From Elephas maximus indicus (taxonomy: Eukaryota > Chordata > Mammalia > Proboscidea > Elephantidae): DNA of 64,000 nt. This document shows positions 47,402 through 59,214 of this stretch, in pieces. Positions within the stretch are counted from its first letter, which is position 1; the number at the start of each line of letters is the position of its first letter. The stretch lies in the NCBI RefSeq assembly GCF_024166365.1, contig NC_064828.1, forward strand, positions 53,113,254 through 53,177,253, written 5' to 3'. The translations under genes were made by a program, and so were the position numbers. The notes beneath the pieces are model-generated. The model was not told the origin of the DNA. It saw only the letters and a list, made by a program, of their open reading frames with translations, and did no database searches.

Positions 47402-47612
47402 GTTAAACCAGTTGCCGTTGAGTTGGCTCCGCTCATAGTGCCCCCATGTGTGTCACAATAGAACTATATTCCATAGAGTTTTAAATGACTGATTTTTTTT
47501 CAGAAGTAGATCACCAGGCCTTTCATCTGACGTATCTCTGGTTGGACTCAAACCTCCAACATTTTGGTTAGCATCAGAGCTTGTGTTAGCCATTTCCACC
47601 ACCCAAGGATTG
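47402..47612 (-). mobile_element. AfroSINE, longer subfamily
   Basis: The reverse SINE runs from GTTAAACCAGTTGCCGTTGA to CCACCACCCAAGGATTG. The middle block AAGTAGATCACCAGGCCTTT is present. It lies six bases after the ultra-short copy. Confidence 0.88.
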
Positions 47613-49119
47613 TTGGGAAAGGTGGCGGGGGGAGGAGGGGACTTAATAAGACAAGTAGATCACATATGGTCTGATTCTTAAGAAGTTTAAATAATGGGAA
47701 AAATTTTACTTTGAAAAATAAGAGTTTTTTTTTTTTAATATTAAAGGCACTTGAGATGTTTCTTTAAATAAGTCAGAAATATTTCTTTAAAAAAGTAACC
47801 ACTTGATATGCAAAAATTTCTCATCCATTAACACGTGTTCCATGGAAATTGTTCATCTTTGTTCCGCAAAACCTCAATCAAAGTGCCTCCCGTGGGAGCT
47901 GGAGGATCTGCTTTCAAGATGGCTCACTCCCATGGCTGGCCAGATGCTACCCACTCTATAGGTTGGGTACTCAGCTGTATGCCTCTCTTGTTCTTCTCTA
48001 AAGTCTCTTCACAGTCTACTGTAGCTTCCTCAGAGCAGGATGGCCTGGTTCCAAGAGTGACTATCACAAGAAAGGCTGAAGTATATATTATTTGTATGAC
48101 CTTACTTCAGAAGTCATGTGGCATCATTTCTGCTGTAGTCTACTGTTTGAAGCAGCCAGGAAACCCTGCCCAGTTTCAAGGGGAGAGAACACAACCTCTA
48201 TTGATGCCAGAGTGGTAAGATTCTAGAGCTTTTGTACCAGTCATCTTTGGTGAAAAGTCCAAACCCTCATGTTAGGTTTGTCTATGATCCTCACAGAAAA
48301 TTTATACAAAATATAGAAACACTAGCCCTCAGCAAGAAATACCAAAAACTCAATGTGTCCACACTTGTTTCCTCTGAGCACTTTTAGAGGCTTAAGTTCA
48401 CCTTTGACAACATAGATTTTAATGTTTCAGTTGTCTTACTACTAAATTTATTTAAAAATACTTATGCTTGGCTAGCTTATATTTAACATTTAGCATAACC
48501 CAGGACCTACCTTCCTGCAGACATGTTTATGATGCTGAAAAAAGAATATATATTCCTTTATTTATAAAAATCATAAATTCTTTATCAAGCTATAGCATAA
48601 CGAACCAAACTATTGACATTGTTTTCTTTTTTACTTTTCTTCCTTTTGAGTTTGATTTTTTTTTTACTCGTATTCCTTTTTATTTCAAATTGGCTTACTC
48701 TAAACCATATTAGAATCAGTATATTTTTATAACCACATTTGTTTTGCTTCAGCTTAAAGAGGTAGAAAATATCAATTAAGCACGGCATAATATTCATCTC
48801 TTAAAAAAAAGAAAAAAAAATTTTTTTTGTAAGAATTTCTTAGAAAACAAACGAGTAAAATAGAGAATTATGTATAAAAGTGTTTTTCTTCATTTAATTA
48901 TAGTAAACCAATGGCAATTTCTCATTGTTTCCCAGATAAATACCTTTATGATTTTTCCTAATTGAGGTAAAACAAATTCCAAAGTATAATGGGGATATTG
49001 TAAAATGTAAAAATATAAAAAAAAAAACCCTGTAATATGTACAGACATGATACATATATCTCAGTATAATAATTGGCCATCTCTATGAATTGGCAGATAA
49101 ATTATAGGTTTAGTGTTAC
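47613..49119. other. No gene; probable ancient repeat at 47870-48260
   Basis: The GC-richer block 47870-48260 contains a chance 127-codon frame (47835-48218) and reads like an old interspersed repeat that I cannot name. The remainder is AT-rich, with an A-run then T-run near 48803-48828. Confidence 0.4.
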
Positions 49120-51495
49120 CTTTTTGCATTCTGACTGTACTTCTTCCAAGACAGACTTGTTCATTCTTTTGGCAGTCCATGGTATATTCATTATTCTTCA
49201 CCAACGCTACAATTCCAAGGCGTCAATTCTTCCTCTGTTTTCCTTATTCATTGTCCAGTTTTCACATGCATATGAGAAGATTGAAAACTCTATGGCTTGG
49301 GTCAGGTGCATCTTAGTCTTCAAGGTGACTTCTTTGTTTTTCAACACTTTAAAGAGGTCTTTTGCAGCAGATTTACCCAATGCAATGCATCTTTTGATTT
49401 CTTAACTGCTGCTTCCTTGCGAGTTGACTGTTTATCCAAGTAAAATGAAATCCTTGACAACTTCAATCTTTTCTCCATTTATCATGATGTTACTTATTGG
49501 TCCAGTTGTGAGGATATTTGTTTTCTTTATGTTGAGGTGTAATCCATACTGAAGGCTGTGGTCTTTGATTTTTATCGGTAAGTGTTTCAAGTCCTCTTCA
49601 CTTTCAGCAAGCAAGGTTGTGTCATCTGTGTATCTCAGGTTGTTAATGAGACTTCCCCTAATCCTGATGCCACACTCTTCTTCACATAGTCCAGCTTCTC
49701 AGACTATTTTTTCAGCATACAGGTTGAATAAGTATCGTGAAAGGAAACAACCCTGATTCACACACGTTTTCTGACTTTAACACATACAGTATCCCCTTGC
49801 TCTGTTGGAACAGCTGCGTCTTGATCTATGCACAGGTTCCTCAGGGGCATAATTAAGTGTTCTGGGATCCCCGTTCTTCCCAATGTTATCCATGATTTCT
49901 TATGATCCACATAGCGGAATACCTTTGCATAATCAATAAAACAGAGGTAAACATCTTTCTGGTATTCTCTGCTTTCAGCCAAGATCCATCTGACATCAGC
50001 GATGATATCCCTGGCTTCACATCCTCTTCTGAATCCAGCTTGAATTTGTGCTAGTCCCCTGTTGATATACCCCTGCAGCTGCTTTTGAGTGCTCTTTAGA
50101 AAAATTTTACTTGCCTATGATTTTTTTTTTTTATGATATTAGTGGTATTGTTTGGTAATTTCTGCATTTGATTGAATCACCTTTCTTGGGAATAGGCATA
50201 AATATGGATACCTTCCATTTGGTTGGCCAGGTAACTGTCTTTCAAATTTCTTGGCATTGATGAGTGAGCAGTTCCAGGTCTTCATCTGTTTGTTGAAGCC
50301 GCTCAGTTGGTATTCTGTCAATTCCTGCAGCCTTGTTTTTTGCCAGTGTATTCAGTGTCGCTTCAGCTTCTTCCTTTGGTACCATCAGTTCCTGATCATA
50401 TGCTGCCTCCTGAAATGGATGAACATCAACCAATTCTTACTGGTACAGCAACTCTGTGTGTTCCTTTCAACTTCTTTTAACGCTTCCTGCTTCATTAATA
50501 TTTTCCTGGTAGAATCCTTCGATATTGCAGCTCAAGTCTTGATTATTTTCTTCAGTTCTTTCAACTTTAGAAATACCCAGTGTGTTTTTCCCTTTTGGTT
50601 TTCTACCTCTAGCTCTTTGCACATGTCATTATAATTCTTTTGTCTTCTCGAGCAGCCCTTTGAAATCTTCTATTCAGCTCTTTTACTTCATCATTTCTTC
50701 CTTTCACTTTAGCTACTTGATGGTCAAAAGCAAGTTTCAGAGTCTCTTCTGACATTCATTTTTGTATTTTCTTTCTTTCCTGTCTTTTAAATTGATCTTT
50801 TGCTTTCTTCATGTATGATGTCCTTGATACCATTTCACATCTCGTCTGGTATTGGGTCATCAGTACTCAATACACCAAAGCTATTCTTGAGATGATCTCT
50901 AATTTCAGGTGGGATATGCTCAAGTTTGTACTTTGGCTTTCTTGGACTTGTTCTAATTTTCTTCAGTTCCTACTTGAACTTGCATACGAGCAACTGATGA
51001 TCTGTTCCACAGTCAGCCCCTGGCCTTCTTTCGACTGATGATGTTGAGCTTTTCCATTGTCTCTTTCCACAGATGTAGTCAATTTGATTCCTGTGTATTC
51101 TATCTGGTGAGGTCCACATGTATAGTCACCATTTAGGTTGGCGAAAAAGTATTTGCAATGAAGAAGTCGTTGGTCTTGCAAAATTTTATCATGCAGTCTC
51201 CAGCATCATTCCTATCAGCAAGGCCATATTTTCCAACTACCAATTTTTCTTCTTTGTCTCCAACTTTTGCATTCCAATCACCAGTAATTATCAATCATCC
51301 TGATTGCAAGTTCGATCATTTTCAGACTTAGAAGTTGGTAAAAATCTTTGATATCTTCATCTTTGGCCTTAGTGGTTGATGTGTAAATTTGAATAATAGT
51401 CATATTAACTGGTCTTCCTTGTAGGCATATGGACATTATTCTATTACTGACAGCATTGTACTTCAGACCATACACACTATCAGCTTTACTTTCTT
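49120..51495 (-). mobile_element. RTE LINE, internal part, 3' end missing
   Basis: The minus strand spans from the endonuclease domain (frame 51278-51502) to just short of the 3' UTR. The tail is absent, which is unusual for a LINE and implies a later deletion at 49120. In the frame 49758-49982 the first catalytic box reads YAKVFRYVDH, so the catalytic aspartate is arginine. A frame at 50242-50433 covers the RT N-terminus (KNKAAGIDRIPTE). A small T-run insertion lies at 50121-50132. Confidence 0.92.
50116..50137. repeat. T12 insertion with duplicated flank inside RTE
   Basis: A run of T (50121-50132) is bracketed by TATGAT-type repeats at 50116-50121 and 50132-50137. The copies at 14741 and 34020 read straight through here (TGTGATATTAATGATATTG). 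This appears to be a small homopolymer insertion with a short duplication. Confidence 0.6.
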
Positions 51496-51552
51496 CTTGC
51501 AATGTTACATAACAGTGGATTCAAGATGCTAATATCTTATTTAGGGTTACAT

Positions 51553-51589
51553 ATACAGAGAAAAAATTTTTTTTTTTTTAATACAGAGA
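51553..51589. repeat. A6-T13 insertion flanked by a 9-bp direct repeat
   Basis: ATACAGAGA occurs at 51553-51561 and 51581-51589. Between them are only A and T runs (A to 51566, T 51567-51579). A full AfroSINE follows immediately. A third relative of the flank (AATATAGA, 51745-51752) stands after that SINE. Confidence 0.75.
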
Positions 51590-51744
51590 GGAACCCTGGT
51601 GGAGCAGTGGTTAAGCATTCAGCTGCTAACCAAAAGTTCGGCAGTTTGAATCCACCACCGCTCCTTGGAAACCCTATGGGGCAGTTCTACTCTGTCCGAT
51701 AAGGTTGCAGTGAGTTGGTATCACTCCACGGCAATGAGTATATC
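51590..51744 (+). mobile_element. AfroSINE next to an A/T insertion
   Basis: It begins GGAACCCTGGTGGAGCAGTG and ends CCACGGCAATGAGTATATC. Its target duplication is probably AATACAGA / AATATAGA, shared with the neighbouring A/T insertion. Confidence 0.9.
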
Positions 51745-52827
51745 AATATAGAAGTGAAATTGGCCAATATTTTTCCACCAGTTTATTGTCCGTTTTGGTT
51801 TTAGCATAAAATAAAATGACACTAAAAATGTATATTGAGGTTTTGGATTCTGTTTCAGACATATAAGCACGTATTACCCAATGTGTTCTAAGGAATACAG
51901 AGGACCCTAAAATGGTTGAAAGCTGTTGAGACTGGAGAAGATATTCAATGACGGAAGACAGAAATATTCACTTTTACTCACTGCCATGTCAGCAGCTATA
52001 AGTTAAGAAAGAAAGATTATAAAATTATATTCAAGGCTTGATGATACTGGTAATAACTAGTATCTTTTAGTGAATGCCAATATGTGTAAGGCACACAGCA
52101 TGCATCATCTTTAATGCCTCCACTAACCCTCAGACTTTTATTATCCTTGACTTGGATGACTGATTCAAAAATGTAAAATTAATTTTTCAAAAATAGCCCA
52201 GATAGTTTATGATAGAGGCATAATTAAACCTTACAAGGAAGGAGTTGTATTTACCCCATCATGCTGGCTTTCATTAACAAATTTAATAAGGATTTATTTA
52301 ACTAGACAGAACTGTGACAGATGACTCAGGTAAGAATGATGGAGATTAAATGGTGGACAGAAAAAAAAAAAACAAAAAAAACACAAGAACATCAGTCAAT
52401 GTGACTTAGTTGAGCTGTGCATTTATCTTTTTCTGAGGAAATTTTTGAAAAATTGACAACTATTTTAGCTTCTCCATTATATGCAAGATTTTCCAGGGCA
52501 GTAATTTACAAAGAAATGATGGAAAAGGGAAGGAGCAAGAAAAAGAGAGATAGAAAATAAATGAAGATCCACTGCCAAATATGAGACTTTATATGGATAG
52601 TAAAAAAAAAAAAAAAAGTAAAGAAGCAAGAAAAATAGAATGGGATTAAATGGGCAAATATTACATTGAAGAAAATCTTGGCCAATTTCCCTACCTTGTG
52701 TATTTCTTGGATTTCATAATGCTGTACTTAGTATAAAGGAGACCCAGAAGATAAAAACTTTCCCTCCTCAAAGCCAAGTATAATTAAATGAGTGGGAATT
52801 GAAGAAAAGTGAACAGAACAAGATGAT
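51745..52827. other. No gene; MIR-like relic at about 52030-52170
   Basis: TAGTGAATGCCAATATGTGT and AAGGCACACAGCATGCATCA follow the core of a MIR element, then TTATTATCCTTGACTTGGAT. The rest is AT-rich and unassigned. Confidence 0.5.
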
Positions 52828-53748
52828 ACTTTGTAGTTTAAAGTCAGGAAAAGTATGTGTCAGGGTTGTATTCTTTCACCATACCTATTCAATCTGTATG
52901 TTGAGCGGACTATATGAAGAAGAACTGGATATCAGAATTGGAAGAAAGACTCATTAACAGCCTGTGTTACGCAGATGACACAACCCTACTTGCTGAAAGT
53001 GAGGAGAACTTGAAGCACTACCTGAAGAAGATCAAAGACCACAGCCTTCAGTATGGATTACACCTCAACATAAAGAATACAAAAATCCTCACAACTAGAC
53101 CAATAAGCAACATCAGAATAAATAGAGAAAAGATTGAAGTTGTCAAGGATTTCATTTTACTTGGATCCAGAGTCAACACCATGGAAGCAACAGACAAGAA
53201 ATCAAAAGACGCATTGCACTGGGCAAATCTGCTGCAAAAGATCTCTTTAAGGGTTTGAAAAAGCAAAGATGTCACCTTGAAGACTAAGGTGCGCCTTACC
53301 CAAGCCATGGTGTTTTTAATTGCCTCATATGCATGTGAAAACGTGGCTGATGATTAAGGAAGACTGAAGTAGAATTGATGCGTTTGAATTACGGTGATGG
53401 AGAACAATATCAAATATACCGTGGACTGCCAAAAGAACAAATAAATCTCTCTTGGAGGAAGGGCGACCAGAATGCTCCCTTAGAAGCAAGAATGGCAAGA
53501 CTGCGTCTCACATACATTGGACATATTATCGGAGGGATCAGTCCCTGGAGGACATCGTACTTGGTAAATTAAAGGGCCAGCAAAAAAGACGAAGCCTTCA
53601 ACAAAATGGATTGACACAGTGGCTGCAACAATGGGCTCAAGGATAACTACGAGGATGGTGCAAGACCGGGCAGTGTTTCGTTCTGTTGTACATAGGGTGG
53701 CTATGAGTCGGAATCGACTTGTCGGCACCTAACAACAATTACAACAAC
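52828..53748 (+). mobile_element. RTE LINE, 5'-truncated, YADD box preserved
   Basis: The copy starts in the reverse transcriptase and ends CGGCACCTAACAACAATTAC. In the frame 52914-53258 the catalytic YADD box is present (residues 19-22, LCYADDTTLLAES), followed by the NIKNTKILTT and VVKDFILLGS stretches. A frameshift near 53250 ends the frame. Similarity to the other copies is high. Confidence 0.94.
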
Positions 53749-54534
53749 ATAATGATGATGAGATATCAAAAGTTTTTACTGTACTGACAATAGTTATTGT
53801 CTTTTATTGAATACCTAATATATTTAGGGCACATCACATGCATCGTTTCATTAAATCCAAAAGCATCCTCTCCCTCCCCTCTCCCCTTCTCTACCTCTGT
53901 ATACCGAGGCTTTGGAGTTTATTTCCTTGTCATTTTTTTTTTTTCTTTTGAGGAAAGACAAAGAGATTAATGAAAAAGAGAAAAAGTTTCATTTTTACTT
54001 TTAACGTTATATAATGTGTTATAGATTTGTTAGTGTAGGAAGGGTTTGTGCTTATATTTTTATTTCTTAACTTTGTGTTTAATATTTTTCACTATTTATA
54101 GATTTTTTAATTGTATTCATTACTTTCCCTGCCAATCTCAACTTGATCTTGCTGTCACCTTTGCTCTGTCAGTGAAGTTGCTTCAAACACTGGTCAGCAA
54201 GGTCCTTTGCCCTTGTTACCTTCTCTTTCTCTGTCTTAAGTATTGACAGCTTGTCCTTGATACCACCTCCCTGTGCATGTTCACAATACAAGTGTCACCT
54301 TATTGAATGGCACCTCTGAAAATTGCTTATCCTGTCTCTCAAAAACAAGAGAGTTTTTGGTTTCTGGAAAGTACAGTAATTTTTTGAACGAATCCCTGCC
54401 TGAGCCCATCGAATGCCCTGCAAGTGTCTGGATAACTCAACATTCTGGTAGTTATAACTGGTTTTAAGTAACAGAATCTGTATGATTAATTAAGAGTTGG
54501 AGAAGAGGCAAAGCGATTAACAGAATCTGCCAAC
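53749..54534. other. No gene; possible MIR fragment near 53790-53860
   Basis: TTATTGAATACCTAATATAT and GGGCACATCACATGCATCG recall a MIR core. The rest holds pyrimidine-rich and AT-rich sequence without a gene. Confidence 0.45.
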
Positions 54535-54985
54535 ATATCATGATTACCAAAGTTACTTAAAGTTTATTACATGTTCTAAGCACTTCACTAGCATTCCTCC
54601 ATTTAATCATTAAAAATACCCTACCCTATGAGGTAAATGGAAACTCTGGTGGCATGGTGGTTAAGAGCTATGGCAGCTAACCAAAAGGTCAGTAGTTTGA
54701 ATCCACCAGGAGCTCCTTGGAAAATCTATGGGGCAGTTCTACTCTGTCCTGTAGGGTTGCTATGATTTGGAATTGACAGGACAGCAACAGGTTTGGTTTG
54801 TTTTGGTTTTTTATGGGGTAAAGAATATTATTGTACCCGTTTGTTTCACAGAAAAAGAAACTGAAGCATGGAGAAGTTAACTAACTTCTCTATGCCCTCG
54901 CAATTTGTCAATTGTGGCCTCCAGATTCTAAGGTGCATCTTTTTGACTCTAGAATCCATACTTTTACCACCATACTCTCTACTCC
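54535..54985 (+). mobile_element. MIR element split by an AfroSINE
   Basis: The left half (TTCTAAGCACTTCACTAGCA to ACCCTATGAGG) and the right half (GAAAAAGAAACTGAAGCATG, then GAGAAGTTAACTAACTTCTC) are the core and 3' arm of one MIR. The AfroSINE at 54641-54815 separates them. Confidence 0.8.
54641..54815 (+). mobile_element. AfroSINE inserted in MIR
   Basis: It begins GAAACTCTGGTGGCATGGTG and ends GGTTTGGTTTGTTTTGGTTT. TATGAGGTAAA before it and TATGGGGTAAA after it form an 11-bp duplication with one mismatch. Confidence 0.93.
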
Positions 54986-56459
54986 CCTATACAAAAAAAA
55001 CATTATTACCATTTTTATTTCTACTACCAAATACCTCCTTGAGGTTAACGGCAATCACTCTCTATACAACGGCAGCAAAATTACTTTATGTTTTGTAAGA
55101 CTGTATTGTAAGTCTTGTTTTTTGGTTTCTTTAAAAAGAGCAGGAGAAAATGCCACATAAAATTTGGGTTATTATTTTCAAAGCCACTGTAAAACAAAGG
55201 CTAGAGAACAAAGGCTAAAGATTTACTAAGAACAAGGCTGAGAAAAAGAATTGGGTAGAAATTAATTAGTTTCAAGGTCTCTTCTAGCTGTCTGAGAACA
55301 CGGGAACCTATGATTTCCAGATCATAGACTTTTTATTTTATAATTCATAACTGACCTAAACGTTTGCATAGTTTATTTTTTTACTTTTTTCTGACCTATT
55401 TAAGGGCTGAAGGAAGCTTGCTTATTACTGGGCATGACAAACTAAAATGTTTCAAAAAAAGAATTGAGGGAGAATGCCCTTATTAAGCACTTAGTGAAAC
55501 AGACATGTCACTTCTATTTAAATTATAATAAGGATATCAAGAGCTTTATATAAAATGACCCATTTATTTAAAAAAATTTAGGATGCAGCTACTATTACCA
55601 GCCCAATTTTATAAATAAGTGTACTAAGGTTTAGATAGAGGCAACTTGTGCTTTAGTTAAACAAAAATAAGCAGAAATATGGCACCCAGAGAAGATGAAG
55701 GAAGAACCTATGCTCTTAACTATGGTGTTATATTTTCATATCTTTTACTGATGTGAGGACAATATATATTAACTATTGGAACCACTAATAGTGGAGGGCA
55801 GAGTCCATGAACTGTATTCATTATTACTGATTTATAAACAACAGTAATTTCAGTTCCAAATATCAAATAGTTGCTCAATAAAATAGTTAACTGGTAGATG
55901 AGTTAGTGAATAATTAGTAGATCAATTGATACATTTTTTGCCCCATATTAGGATGTCTCTGGTATACCAACATAGCCTATAGGGCGATGATTTATTTTTC
56001 TTATATATCCTTAATAATACTTACTGAGATAATTAACAACTTTGAAGTTATATTTGTTTTAGTCTTGAGAAGATGTTAGAAATTATTTACTCTCTCCTTC
56101 AATTTAGTAAACTCATTAAGGTTGTTGGATATTAACTGAAAATATAGAGAATAAAATCAACAAAAGTTAAGCTTGGCATAAAACAATTTCAGTTGTAATA
56201 GAGTATATTTTTGGGAAAAGATGAGGAAAGGAAGGCAGTCTGGTTTTTCAACTAACAGTTTAATAAAACTTCCTATTAAAAGAGTGACAACTAATGCTTA
56301 GATATGTTTGTCTACTGATAAATAAGATTTGCTAGTACCTAACAATTCTTTCTGTTGGAGTTGACCAATTTCATATGGCTTTCCCTTAGTATGACAACTC
56401 ATTAACTTGACAGAGGTTCTAGAAAGAAATGAATTCTCCTCACTGGAAGTTTCCCTGTA
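54986..56459. other. No gene; MIR-like 55480-55690 and L2/MIR-like 55755-55890
   Basis: TACTATTACCAGCCCAATTT and TAGATAGAGGCAACTTGTGC follow the MIR 3' arm. GTTGCTCAATAAAATAGTTA near 55871 recalls an L2/MIR end. The other sequence is unassigned. Confidence 0.45.
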
Positions 56460-57637
56460 AGTTTCAGATGGGACTCAGAAGAGGACACGGAAGGAGGGGT
56501 ATGATTGCTGATATCAGATGGATCTTGGCTGAAAGCACATAATACCAGAAAGATGTTTACATGTGTTTTATTGACTACGGAAAGGCATTCCATTGTGGGA
56601 ATCATAACCAAATATGGATAATATTGTGAAGAATGGGAATTCTAAAACACTTAATTGTGCTCGTATGGAACCTGTACATAGACCAAGAGGCAGTAGGTTT
56701 AACAGAACAAGGGAATACTGTGTGGTTGATAATCAGGAAAGGTGTGGGTCAGGTTGTATCTTTCACTATACCTATTCAATCTGTATGCTGAGCAAATAAT
56801 ACAAGAAGATGGACTATATGAAGAAGAATGCAGCATCAGGGTTGGAAAAAGACTCATTAACAACCTGCGATATACAGATGACACAACCTTGCTTGCTGAA
56901 AGTGAAGAGGACTTGAAGCACTTACTGATGAAGATCAAAGACCACAACCTTCAGTGTGGATTGCACCTCAACATAAAGAAAACAAAAATCCTCACAACTG
57001 GACCAATGAGCAACATCATGATAAATGGAGAAAAGATTGAAGTTGTCAAGGATTTCATTTTACTTGGATCCACAATCAACATCCATGGAAGCAGCAGTTA
57101 AGAAATTTAAGGATATATTGCATTGGGCAAATCTGCTGCCAAAGACCTTTTTAAAGTGTTCACAAGCAAAGATGTCAGTTTGAGGGCTAATGTGCATCTG
57201 ACCCAAGCCATGGTACTTTCAATTGACTCATATGCATATGAAAGCTGGACAATGAATAAGGAAGACCAAAGAAGAATTAATGTCTTTTAATTACAGTGTT
57301 GGGATAGAATATTGAATATACCATGGGCTGCCAGAGGAACGAACAAGGCAGTCTTGGAAGGACAGCCAGACTACTCCTCAGAAGTGAGGATGGTGAGACT
57401 TTGTCTCAGGTACTTTGCACACATTATCAGGAGGAACCAGTCCCTAGAGAAGGACATGATGCTTGATAAGGTAGAGGGTCAGCAAAAAAAAAAAAGAGAG
57501 AAAGGCCCTCAGTGAGATGGATTGACACCGTGGATGCAACAATGGGCTCAAACATAGTAATAATTGTGAGAATGGGGCAGGACCAGGCAGGGTCCCTATG
57601 AATCAGGACCAACTCAACAGCATCTAACAACAACAAA
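56460..57637 (+). mobile_element. RTE LINE, 5'-truncated, to 3' end
   Basis: It starts in the reverse transcriptase (TTTCAGATGGGACTCAGAAG) and ends GCATCTAACAACAACAAAG. A frame at 56742-57101 (119 residues) contains YTDD at residues 44-47 in place of YADD, then LLAESEEDL and MINGEKIEVVKDFILLGS. Several stops break the remainder. Confidence 0.94.
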
Positions 57638-57685
57638 GCTTCCTTGTAAATTAATTTGTATTTATTTCTTTCCTTATTCTCTGTT

Positions 57686-57862
57686 GGGAACCCTGGTGGC
57701 ATAGTGATTAAGTACTATGGCTGCTAACCAAGAGGTTGGCAGTTCAAATCTGCCAGGCACTACTTGGAAACTCCATGGGGCAGTTCTACTCTGTCTTATA
57801 GGGTCGCTATAGGATCACTATGAGTTAGAATTGACTCGATGGCAGTGGATTTGGTGGTTTTA
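57686..57862 (+). mobile_element. AfroSINE with small internal duplication
   Basis: It begins GGGAACCCTGGTGGCATAGT and ends GGATTTGGTGGTTTT. Near the 3' end GGGTCGCTATAGGATCACTATGAG shows a 12-base partial duplication of the GGGTCGCTATGAG core. Confidence 0.93.
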
Positions 57863-58687
57863 CTCTCTGTTTAGGAACTTTATATAAAAGGTGTATATAT
57901 TATGAGTTTTAAAATGTTTTATTATATGTCAAAAAAATCAATTGTTTGTGACCTCAAAGTATTTTAAACAATTTTGTAGCAGTCCTGTCTCCATTTCTTT
58001 ATAAATACAATATTCTTTTAAACATGTATTCTTAAGAGCTAGAAATAATTAGGAAAATGGCAGTCTTTTCTGATTATTCTGACACAACCATTAGGTCACT
58101 GATCACAGGCTAATTTTGAAGAGTTGTAATTTTTTCTTTGTATGTCAAAAGACTTATTTATTCTACATTTTGGACTTGATTCTTTCCCTCTTTCTTTTTT
58201 CTTTAGCCTGCATCACACATGTAAGTTAATATAAACAACTTGATGAACAATTTTTGATCTTGGTAGTTCAGATCAAAGAACACTGCCTGAAGATTACTAA
58301 GAATGTATTATGTAGAATTGAAATTGCAAGTTTTCACTCAATTAAAATTCTAGGTAGCAAGTCATAATGATTTGTCATATATTTTTATAATTTCAAACCA
58401 GATTTAGTGCTCTTTTTGAATGTTATTCTAAATAAAATTGTTATTTTCAAAAAGTTTACATTCATAAATAAACATAAATGCTTAATTTATATTAATAGGT
58501 TTGATATAGCTGAAACAAAGAACATTTTAACCTCATGTTGCACTGAGGAGCTAAATTATTAGACATGCAGCCACATACTTCAAAGCAAAACTATATAAAG
58601 GACTTAAAAGCGCTGATTTTTTGAAGGGGAAAATGAAAGCTCTAGATCAGAATTCTGAAGGTTTCATTTTATATGAAACTAAAAATG
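57863..58687. other. No gene or assigned repeat seen
   Basis: AT-rich sequence with no frame or repeat I can name. Confidence 0.4.
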
Positions 58688-58692
58688 CCTTT

Positions 58693-59185
58693 TGTTATGG
58701 ATTGAATTGTGTCCCCCCAAAATATGTGTCAACTTGGTTAGGCCATGATTTCCAGTATTGTGTGGTTGTCCTCCATTTTGTGATTGTGATTTTATGTTAA
58801 AGAGGATTAGGGTGGGATTGCAACACCCTTACTAAGGTCACAGCCCTGATCCGATGTAAAGAAAGTTTTCCTGGGATATCACCTGCACCATCTTTTATCT
58901 TACAAAAGATAAAAGGAAAGGGAAGCAAGCAGAGAGTTGAGGACCTCATACCACCAAGAAAGCAGAACTGGGAGCAGGGTGCATCCTTTGGACCTGGGGT
59001 CCCTGCACGGAGAAACTCCTAGTCTAGGAGATTTTTGAGAAGGCCGACAGAGAAAGAAAGCACTCTCCTGGAGATGACACCCTGAATTTGGACTTTTAGC
59101 CTACTTCACTGTGAAGAAATAAATTTCTCTTTGTTAAAGCCATCCACTTGTACTTCTGTTATACCAGCAGTAGACAACTAAGACA
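58693..59185 (+). mobile_element. Solo LTR of MaLR/ERV-L type
   Basis: The 493-base LTR runs from TGTTATGGATTGAATTGTG to CAACTAAGACA, with AATAAATTTCTCTTTG as a polyadenylation region near its end. A perfect 5-bp duplication, CCTTT at 58688-58692 and 59186-59190, flanks it. No internal region adjoins it, so it is a solo LTR. L1-like text follows within about 30 bases. Confidence 0.92.
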
Positions 59186-59214
59186 CCTTTTAAAGAATAT
59201 TTCATTGAAAGATT

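Noticed and set aside
47835..48218. 127-codon open frame
   Set aside because: It lies in a GC-richer block that reads like an old interspersed repeat. It has no recognisable domain, no splice context and no conserved-looking start, so chance is the simplest explanation.
48803..48828. A run followed by T run, as a further A-T insertion
   Set aside because: The flanks (TCTCTTA and TTTCTTA) are not adjacent to the run and do not form a clear duplication.
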